This document shows positions 1-10,800 of a DNA stretch of 64,000 bases, one piece after another (position 1 is the stretch's first letter; each line of letters opens with the position of its first letter). A program made the translations under genes and the position numbers. Source of the DNA: Brachyhypopomus gauderio (taxonomy: Eukaryota > Chordata > Actinopteri > Gymnotiformes > Hypopomidae). The stretch is from the NCBI RefSeq assembly GCF_052324685.1, contig NC_135212.1, positions 1,737,501-1,801,500 on the forward strand, given 5' to 3'. The notes under the pieces were generated by a model. The model was not told where the DNA came from. It saw only the letters and a list, made by a program, of their open reading frames with translations, and did not search any database.

Positions 1-512
1 TGCGACGTCCGTCTGGCCCTTACACACACTTCTGTCTCTCATTCACTCTAAAATCATTGCCTGCTCTGTGAGATCTTCCGAAAGCACAAGCAAGTGTTTA
101 TTTCTCGCTAAGGCTACTGCCTTGGGCGAATAACCACGGGAGTATAATATTGGGGTGTTTTAAATGATTCATGATCATTTATGATTTATGAATGAGTATG
201 ATTTTGGGGTGTTCATATCACAATCTTTTTCTTTTACTCACTGATACTTCATTGCATGATCTTATGATCATCAGTGAGTGAGTTGTGAAGAAAAACACAA
301 GGTTACCTACAGTCAGGGATGCAAACTGCTGGGACCAGTGAAATTCACATCGATTCCTCAAATATTTCTTTTTATCTTGTGATCTTTTCAGTTACGTCAG
401 AATAATTTTACAGTACTTTGTATATTTGACCGGCTCATTGTAAATTACACCTGATGGGTCATTTGAAAAAGCGCGTTTACTGTAAGCTAACATTTCTGCT
501 CTGTCCTTGCAG
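1..512. other. Intron of abca3 (window start)
   Basis: AT-rich non-coding sequence ending in a good acceptor (tgtccttgcag) before the exon at 513. Nothing else is seen. The following intron 612-2272 is also without recognisable genes; short open frames there lack splice or family support. Confidence 0.6.
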
Positions 513-2175
513 GTTCGAGCTCCTGTTTGCTGAGCTTGAGATGAATAGAGAAGAGTTGGGCATCGCAAGCTACGGAGCTTCAGTTACCACCATGGAAGAA
601 GTCTTCCTGAGGTACTCAGAAGAGCCCAAATACGTCCTATTCATATTGTAGATAAAGACTGTAATCTGTGAGAAGAGATTTTGTTTCCTGGCAAAGGCAG
701 TTTTTTATAGGTCATGTGTGGCCAAGAAATGTTTTTCTACTTCCATTATCTAGGTCCGCTAGTTCCACTGAAGCAGGTCCCCTTGCCTCCATCTTCACTC
801 AGTCAATAGTATTTTTTTCCCAGAATCCTTCTGAATCTTCTATAGTTTAAAAATAGGCTTCATACATGGTTTCTTTTTTTTTCAGTTTAAGTCCATATTC
901 TAGGTGAGTCTGAATCTCGCAGGGGCTCCAAGACTGAAGCGAATTGTTCTGTTTTTGTTCCCTTTCTGCTTTCTGTTCCATTACTCCGTTTTCTAAAGCG
1001 AGTCGTTTGTTCCTGGTTAAGAGGCGGGTGACTGTAGCACACAGGGAGCGATGACCTGGGCTGCTAAAACTGGTTCTGGGTATTTTCTTCAAACCTGCAG
1101 TAGGTGCCGAGCCTTTTGGGAGATCATGGCGTTTCAATGCTCGCTTTTGTCGTTTCTAGTAACTCAACCCATCGGTTTTCCAATTACATTTCTCTAGGTG
1201 TTTAGTGTGTGAGGGAAATTATCTGCATGAAGGGCTCTACAGTGCAGTTTTCATAAAATAAACATCACGGACATTTAATAATGTTCAAGGAAGCATTTTG
1301 GCATTTTCCTTTATGCAAAATAGTTTCAGTTAAACCAAACTAAAGTTTATGGTAATGGAAAATACAGTGGGCCCAGTGGCCGAGCCTCTCTGTGGTTGAT
1401 TGATCTCCATGTTTGTTGTCATGATGCATGATCCAGCCTCTGAGTTACTGGGCACACAAAGGCACCCTACGCTTTTATTGTTGAATTTCCTGAAAAATTC
1501 ATTGATCTGGCAAGCAGTAAATCAGCCATACAGCCAGGGCACTGTACTCCGCCCCCCACGCTTCACAGTAGAGATAAGGGTGCTGTTGCCGTGCAACAAT
1601 GCACTTTTGTACAAATATACAAAGCAATTAATTTTTTGGCTCACATGTCCACAAAGCATTGTTTCAGCTGAGCTGTGCCCTCAGGAGGTTTTTGCACTGA
1701 AGTTTGTGAAGTTCACTAACTTTCCCTCTGAGATCATATGAAACCTCTTTTGATAGGCCCATATGATGCTTGTGCAGTTCTCAAAAGGTTCCCAAAGTTG
1801 TCTCGTGAAGAGCATGTAACTGGAGTTGTGTTTTTGTGTTCAACATACTAATCTGCCTGAAACGTGTGACGTTGAATTATTCTCTTTTTTAACAGAGCCT
1901 TTATCATAGAGGTCTGTCTGGTCTTAGTACTGATATGGAAGTGTAGAACTTGTGTCTTAAATAAGATTTAATGATCAGATAACATAAAGCACTCGACTCT
2001 TCCAAAGAGTTCCCAGAGAGAGTTTTTCTCACCACTGTATTGGTCTGTACAATGGGTTTCACAACTGGCCCGTCCACAATGGTCCCGTGTGCCTTCACAT
2101 AGAGAATGAGGGCTGTGGCTGTTATATTAGATTAGCAGGTCAAGAGGAAATGTGATTGTTTGGTGTCTTACGTGT

Positions 2176-2264
<89 letters not shown>

Positions 2265-5200
2265 ATGGCCAGGGTAGGGAAGCTGGTTGACTCCAGTCTG
2301 GACATTCAGGCCATCCAGCTCCCAGCCCTGCAGTACCAGCATGAGCGGAGGTCACATGACTGGACAGTGGACGACGCCAGCAGCAGCAGCGGGCTGACGG
2401 ACGTGACGGACTTCACCGACAGTGGGACGCTGATCTCGGAGGACTGCTCCAACATCAAACTCAACACGGGGGTCAGTCCGTGCGTGCCGCACAAGCGCAT
2501 GAACGCAAATGAAGTTCTCAACCAAACGGTCCTTAGCTTGAACTGCTTTTGAAAATGCACTTGCTGTAAAACCTTAATCCTCCATCATCTTAATCCTCCA
2601 TCATCTTAATCCTCCACCATCTTAATCCTCCATCATCTTAATCCTCCACCATCTTAATCCTCCATCATCTTAATCCTCCATCATCTTAATCCTCCCTCTG
2701 CTTCCTTCCAGGCGAAACTGTACATGCAGCAGTTCTATGCCATGTTCCTGAAGAGGGCGCTGTACAGCTGGCGTAACTGGAAGGTGATGGTAGCACAGTT
2801 CCTGGTGCCGCTTATCTTCACCATAGTGTCCCTGGTGGTGGCCCGTACCCTGCCTGGGCAGCACAATACCCCCCAGCTGCCCCTGGCCCTGAGCCGCTAC
2901 GGCCCCACCACCGTGCCTGTGGCCCTGGACCCCAGTGCTGGAACGCTGGCTACAGCACTGGCCAAGATCTACTCCGCACAGCTTTCTGCTCAGGATGCCA
3001 CACCCACTACCAATTTAACTGGTAAGGGTGCTGGGTTACCTGTAACCTGTTACCTGTTACCTTTTACCTGTAACCTGCACTTGTGATTTTGAGCGTGATG
3101 CTGAAAGATTTTTTCCTGGTGGCATTTAAAGAATTACTATACATTTTTTATACCCGTGGTCCTAGATTTCTCGGAATATGTGCTCTACCACTCTGCGAGG
3201 GAGGGCGGAGCCTTCAACGAGCGCTGTGTGGTGGGCGTGGCTTTCCAAGACCGAGGCAACATGCTCACGGAAATCAGGGGCTACTTCAACAACCAGGGCT
3301 ACCACACGCCGGCCACCGCGCTCATGCTGGTGGACAACGCGCTCTACAGGCTGCTGGCTGGACCCAACGCCTCCATCCAGACGGGGAACAAACCCATGCC
3401 CTACAACATGTCGGAGAAGGCCCAGAGCCAGCTGTCAGAGTGAGTGTGTGCTGCACAAGCGGAGAGTGGTGCCGGCTTGAGGGGTCTGATTGTGAGGATG
3501 GTGAGCAAGACCCATGAAGGAATACTGCAGCCACTAACGCTAATGTTGGAGAGTCAATGAGACCAACGTGAGACCAACGTGAGATCAACACGTCTCTTGT
3601 TGTCAGTGGCCATTAGACAACGTTTTGCCTGAAGTATCCATTCAAATTGATTTCAGCAACATTCTAACAACAGAGCATGCCGTGACAAGCGATTTAAACT
3701 ATAGTATAGTATATAGTATATACAAATACTCTATGTATATGCTTTGTATCACCTAACACTCAGCATATGGAGGACTATAAGTCCATGCTAGCAACAGTGT
3801 GACCCATTTCCTCCACACAAACGTATCCATACCATTTTACTCTTGTTTCCTGACTATTGTCGTCTGCTTTCTTCGTCCTGTTTGTCTGGTTTGTTTCTCA
3901 GGGGCCAGACCGGCTTCGCCATCGCCATCAACCTGATGTACGGCATGGCGTCGCTGGCCAGCACCTTCTCGCTGCTCCTGGTGAGCGAGCGGGCGCTGAA
4001 GTCCATGCATGTGCAGCGTGTCAGCGGCGTCTACCTCTCCAACTTCTGGTTCTCCGCTCTGCTGTGGGACATGATCAACTTCCTGCTACCCTGTCTGCTC
4101 ATGCTGGTCAGTCAGTTTCTTCGCATCATGGGACTTTTTTTTTTCTTAAACCGGGCACTCTGATGTTCGAACGGACGTGGAGTCTGAAGACAAGTGTTTT
4201 TTTATTGAATTTTGCAAATTTAACTCACTAAACCATGAAGGATTGTATTCATTAGCATATTTTGTTATGGATCATTATGGTGTGGTCTATAAAAACAATA
4301 ATGCTAGAGATGCTCCAGAGGTCATGGGGAATAGGCGTACTGGGAGTGCTACAGCACACCTAGTGGATGGTTTAGGACCTGCATGTTCACAACTATAAAT
4401 TCAAAACAAAGTTACAAGTTTATGGGTGCTCCTGTGATTGGTCCCTTGATCAAGAGTGGCTTCTTGTTTGGATGTGGTGGGCGGTTCCACAGTCACATTC
4501 AGAGGGTTGATGAGATTAAGTTTCCTATGTGAGGCACCAGTGAGTCACCACAGGAGGTTTTTCTGCCTTTCTTCTGACCACTGCATGACCAATTTCTTTC
4601 TTAACTAAATGGTAAGCCATACACAGTCAAGCTTCAAAAAAAGGTTTTTATATAAAGAATTTGACATCTTAGATGGTCAATCAATCAATCAATCAAATTT
4701 TATTTATATAGCGCTTTTTACAACAGTTGTTGTCACAAAGCAGCTTTACAAGTGCCGAGTCCTAGCCCCCAGTGAGCAAGCCAAAGGCGACAGTGGCAAG
4801 GAAAAACTCCCTAGTTTTTTGCATGAGGAAGAAACCTTGAGAGGAACCAAGACTCAGGGGGGGAACCCATCCTCCTCTGGCCGACACCGGTCACCATGAC
4901 AACAACAATAATATAGACAGAATGTAGACAGAATGTAAAAGATGCAATAATGTCCATTTAGACCGAAAAATATGTAATAATGTCCATCATGGTGTAGGCA
5001 TCCGGTTAGGCAGGAGGTGGCCGGCCAGGATGGATCGCTTGTCTCTCCTCATCTCATTATTCCTCAAGCAGGCGGGCAGCCATGTGGAGAAATGAAACAG
5101 GGAAAATTAGCTCTGTATGAGGACATATACAGGACAGGTAAAATTATAAACATTTCTGGAGTGTGGCAGCAACTCCGGCACTAAGTTAAATTATTACAGC

Positions 5201-7735
5201 CTAGCTAAAAAAAGGCAGAACCAGAAGGTAACATAGGCTTGGGGGCATTCTGAGACAATGGCATCCGTCCACTGCACTGTCAACAAACTTGAGTGACCAC
5301 GAGCAGTGACAGGATGACAGCACCAGCACCCCAGTCTACCATAAAACCCTTCGTCTATGAACCCCTGGATCTGTACCTTTATCTAAGGGGGATATTAATT
5401 ATCAAACGCTAGACTAAATAAGTGGGTTTTCAACCTAGATTTAAAGATTGTGACTGTGTCAGAGTCCCGGACACATTTAGGAAGATTATTCCAAAGCTGG
5501 GGGGCCTTATAAGAAAAGGCTCTTCCCCCTGCTGTTACCTTGTTAATTTGTGGAACTAATAACAGACCAGCACCCTGTGATCTTAGTTGACGTGGGGGTT
5601 CATAATAGGAAATAAGTTCCTGGAGGTATTCAGGAGCAAGCCCGTGTAGTGCTTTATATGCTAATAATAGAATTTTAAAATCAATACGAAATTTAACTGG
5701 GAGCCAATGCAGGGCTGATAGGACTGGTCTAATATGCTGAAATTTTCTAGTTCTGGTCAGAACTCTAGCTGCGGCATTTTGAACTACTTGAAGTTTATTT
5801 AGATTCCTATTTGAACATCCTGACAGTAGTGAATTGCAGTAGTCTAGTCTAGAGCTAACAAAGGCGTGCACCAATTTTTCTGCATCATCCTGTGATAATG
5901 CATTTCTTAATTTGGCAATGTTGCGGAGATGTAGAAAAGCTATCCTAGTAGTATGATCTATATATTTATCAAATGATAGGTCGGAGTCGAGTATGACGCC
6001 TAGGTTTTTGGCTACTGTGCCAGGTGTAATGGGATAGTCTGCAAGATTAAGCATTAAGTTTGGAATTTTCTGTCTTGCGGCCTTAGGGCCCACAAGGAGA
6101 ACTTCTGTTTTGTCCTCATTTAATTGTAGGAAGTTTAGAGACATCCAGCATTTAATATCTCTTACACAGGCCTCAATTTTTCCTAAACTGAGTTTGTCAT
6201 CGGGTTTGGCTGATATGTAAAGTTGAGTGTCATCCGCATAGCAGTGAAAATTGACACCATGTTTGTTTATAACTGTGCCCAATGGTAGCATATATAATGT
6301 AAATAATAGTGGTCCTAAGATGGAGCCTTGCGGGACCCCATATTTAACCATTGTACGTTTGGATGAAATATTATTGAGCTCTACAAACTGATAGCGATTT
6401 GTTAAGTAAGACTGAAACCATGAAAGGGCTGTGCCTGAGACTCCAACCCAGCGTTCTAACCTTTCTAGCAAGATCCTATGATCAATTGTGTCGAAAGCTG
6501 CACTAAGATCAAGAAGCACTAACAGTGATACATAGCCTTGATCTGATGCAAGGAGGAGATCATTTGTTACTTTAACTAATGCTGTTTCAGTACTGTGATG
6601 GGGCCTAAAACCAGATTGGAACTTTTCAAATGTGTTATTCCTATGCAGATATAGGCATAATTGCTGGGCAACAGCTTTTTCTATGATCTTAGATATAAAT
6701 GATGTGTTTGAAATGGGTCTATAATTAGATAGCACAGTCGGATCAAGATTTGGTTTCTTGATCAGAGGTTTGATAATTGCTAATTTACATGATTTGGGCA
6801 TGTGACCTATTGTAATGGATGAGTTAACTATAGTTAGAAGAGGTTCAGTTACAGCTGGTAATACCTCTTTTAATAACTTTGAGGGAACTGAGTCTAATGT
6901 GCAGGTAGTACAATTTAAGGAAGAAATTATTTTCTCTAATTCTGATTTTGGGAGTGGATGAAAAGCATCAAGTTTTTCTCCCGGTATGTAATTTAAATCA
7001 ATATCAACCAAACCAGATGACATACCAGTTGTATTGCTAATAAAGGGTTTTATATTTTGTCTAATATTCTCTATTTTATTATCAAAGAAATCTATAAATA
7101 CATTACTAGTGAGGTTTATTGGAATCTGAGGTTCTGTGCCTGCTTGATTTTTTGTGAGTTTAGAAATAGTATTAAAAAGAAATCTAGGATTGTTTTTATT
7201 TTTCTCTATCAGTGAGGCTAAGTATGCTGAGCGTGTTTTAGTGAGTGCCCGTTTGTAGTCAATAATGCTATCCTTCCAGGCACAGTGGAATACTTCCAAT
7301 TTAGTAGATCGCCATTTCCGCTCTAATTTACGTGCTATTTGTTTTAAGTTTCTAGTTTGGTCGGTGTACCATGGGGCGAGCTTTTTGGATCTAGCTTTTT
7401 TATATTTTAGTGGAGCTACTATATCTAGAGTTGATCTGCAGGTATTCTCTAAGTAGTCGGTTAGACTATCTAACTCTCCTGGATCGGATGGCGAGTGGGC
7501 TAAAGCAGTTAAGTCAGGGAGGGTTTCAATAAACCGTGTTGCTGTTGATGAATTTATTGAGCGCTTTATACACTGCCGAGGAGACGGGCGGGTATTTATG
7601 TTAAGGTGAAAACAAAGCTCTTCAGTTTGGTAGCATATTAAATAATTTGGTTGTTCATTGCAGTCAATAATTTCTTTGTTTTTCTTTCTGTCTCTCTCTC
7701 CCTCTTCCTGTCCCTTTTCTCTCCCTCCCTGTGCC

Positions 7736-7772
<37 letters not shown>

Positions 7773-7805
7773 TGCCCCATCTTTCTCTCCCTCCCTCTCT
7801 CTGCC

Positions 7806-7840
<35 letters not shown>

Positions 7841-10800
7841 CCGTCTTTCTCTCTCTCTCTCCCTCTCTCTGCCCCTTATATTTCTCTCTCTCTCCCTCTC
7901 TCTATCTCTCCCTCCCTCTCTCTATCTCTCCCTCCCTCTCTCAGGTGGTGTTCCGGGCCTTTGCGGTGAAGGCCTTCGTAGAGGAGAACCACCTGGTGGA
8001 CGTGCTGCTCCTGCTGCTTCTGTACGGCTGGGCCGTCATCCCGCTCATGTACCTGCTCAGCTTCCTGTTCTCCAGCGCTGCCACCGCCTACACACGCCTC
8101 ACCATCTTCAACGTCATCAGTGGCACAGCCACCTTCCTGGCCGTCACCATAATGACCATCCCTGGTGAGCCGTTGCTCGCCGCTGCTCCTACAGGGCACA
8201 GTGGGAAGTGCAGTTTTACCAAAAAATGCTAACGCTAACGAGAAGGCATGAAAGATTGGAGTGGACATTTTGTAGATGGGCTCATTATTATTAATGGGGC
8301 CTTTTAAAATGTGTCCTTTAGGATTTGCATTTCTGAGTGAGCTACCTTTATATACCTTTTTATACCTTCTATATACCTTTTATAAGGTATATAGGGGTCT
8401 GGTTCACTCTGGAAGAGATAAGTAATCTATGCTGACTGACTGTGTCCTGACTGTGTCCTGACTGTGTCCTGACTGTGTCCTGACTGTCCTGACTGTGTCC
8501 TGACTGTGTCCTGACTGTGTCCTGACTGTCCTGACTGTGTCCTGACTGTGTCCTGACTGTCCTGACTGTGTCCTGACTGTGTCCTGACTGTCCTGACTGT
8601 GTCCTGACTGTGTCCTGACTGTGTCCTGACTGTCCTGACTGTGTCCTGACTGTGTCCTGACTGTCCTGACTGTGTCCTGACTGTGTCCTGACTGTGTCCT
8701 GACTGTCCTGACTGTGTCCTGACTGTGTCCTGACTGTGTCCTGACTGTCCTGACTGTGTCCTGACTGTGTCCTGACTGTCCTGACTGTGTCCTGACTGTG
8801 TCCTGACTGTCCTGACTGTCCTGACTGTGTCCTGACTGTGTCCTGACTGTGTCCTGACTGTCCTGACTGTCCTGACTGTCCTGACTGTGTCCTGACTGTG
8901 TCCTGACTGTGGTTCTCCTCAGAGCTTCACCTCCAGGAGCTCTCACACCTACTGGATAAGATCTTCCTCTTGTTCCCCAACTACTGCCTGGGCATGTCCT
9001 TCAGCCAGTTCTACCAGAACTTTGAGACAATCCACTTCTGCACCCGCAGCTTCTTCACCAAGGACATCTGTCACTTCTACAGTGAGTGGCACTCGCAGAC
9101 ACGAGGACGAGGTCACCGAGCTGTGACCGCCGTTGTGTAGGGCTGCTATAAAGCTGAATTTCATTATCATTATGTTGTTGTTGTGGAAAAAGCCAAGGCC
9201 TGTGAGAATGTATTTATTAATATTGTGAGTATTCATATGTATTTACCATTCATATTAGCATATGCTAATCAACTGGGAATGACCGTTTGGCCCTCAACAG
9301 ACATCACCTACCAGCTGAACTACTTCTCCATGAAGGAGCCCGGCGTCGGGCGCTTCCTGGTGGCCATGTCTCTGCAGGGCGTGGTCTTCCTCCTCCTCCT
9401 CTTCGCTATCGAGCTCCGGTGTGTGCGTATACTGCTCAGCGTCTGCAGCAGACACAGGAAGGTGAGTGACCAGCGTGGAGTCAGCCATGGCGTCAGTGTG
9501 TGACGGGGGTTCTCCGTGACACGCGCGGCCGTAACGTTGGCGTGTCTTCAGGGGGTGCAGGCCTCTCGCGAGGTCCTCCCGCCGGAGGACAGGGACGTGG
9601 CCGAGGAGAGAAAACGGGTTTTGGAGTGCCAGCCTGTGGTGGAGTCCATGGTGGGCAGTCCCCTCATTCTCCAGGAACTTACCAAGGTAGCTACTACTGT
9701 GTGTGTGTGTGTGTGCACGTGGGTGTGTGTGCACGTAAGTGCAGGCACATATATGAAGTTGTTTCGTACATTCACACATGCACATTTAAGAGGTTACATC
9801 CTCACTAGAACACATGAAAATACAGGAAGTGCAAGTCAAAGTGGTAGCTGATGTCATTTGTGTGATGTTAACAGGTCCCCACTAAGATGTATTCATTATT
9901 AGCATTAGCATTATTAGCATGATTGTTATTATGGCGCGTGTTCTGGTTGGTATTTAGCTCGTACACTCAGGTGTGTGGTGTTGTGAGCAGGTGTACCCAG
10001 GGAGTCAGTCTCTGGTGGCTGTGGACCGCGTGTCTCTGGCCGTCGGCAAGGGGGAATGTTTTGGCCTGCTGGGTTTTAACGGAGCGGGAAAGACGACCAC
10101 CTTCAAAATGCTGACGGGAGACGAGACGGTTAGCGCGGGTGACGCCTTCATTGATGGCTACAGCATCCTGCGAGATGTGAAGAAGGTCAGACACAGTTCC
10201 GACTGGGTTACACGCCACACACCTTTGAATTAAAACACAGACTGAAAGTTCAGTTAATATGTGTAACATTTGAAGACGCTATACAAATTCTGTGCATTTG
10301 TAGATATATACAAATATATAAAGTACTAATTTGTGAGATACTAACAGATCTGCATTGGCTTAAATCATTAATTATGAACAATTGTGAAATTTGTGAAAGC
10401 ACTATTCCTTTTTTTACTTTAAAACAGTAGCACCTCCAAGTGTAAACGAGACACTGATGGAGTATTGCATGTGTCCTGTGGCTGTCCCCACGTGTCCTGT
10501 GGCCGTCCCCACGTGTCCTGTGGCCGTCCCCACGTGTCCTGTGGCCGTCCCCACGTGTCCTGTGGCTGTCCCCATGTGTCCTGCAGGTGCAGCAGCGGAT
10601 TGGCTACTGCCCCCAGTTTGACGCGGTGCTGGATCACATGACAGGCCGGGAGACACTGAGCATGTACGCCAGGCTGAGGGGCATCCCGGAGAAGTACGGC
10701 TCGGCCTGCGTGGAGAACGTGCTCCGCTCCCTCCTCCTGGAACCCCACGCAGACAAACTGGTCCGCAGTTACAGGTGGGGGCGCCAGGGGGACGTCCGGG

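Noticed and set aside
2127-2560. Frames rich in HT or CV dipeptides around 2160-2350
   Set aside because: Artefacts of the (GT)43 microsatellite running into a real abca3 exon.
7651-8232. SLSLSL-rich frames before 7945
   Set aside because: Translation of the TC tract; only the part from 7945 to 8164 is abca3 exon.
8404-8946. Minus-strand frame [10 protein letters not shown] repeats
   Set aside because: Product of the 11/9-bp intron array next to an abca3 exon.
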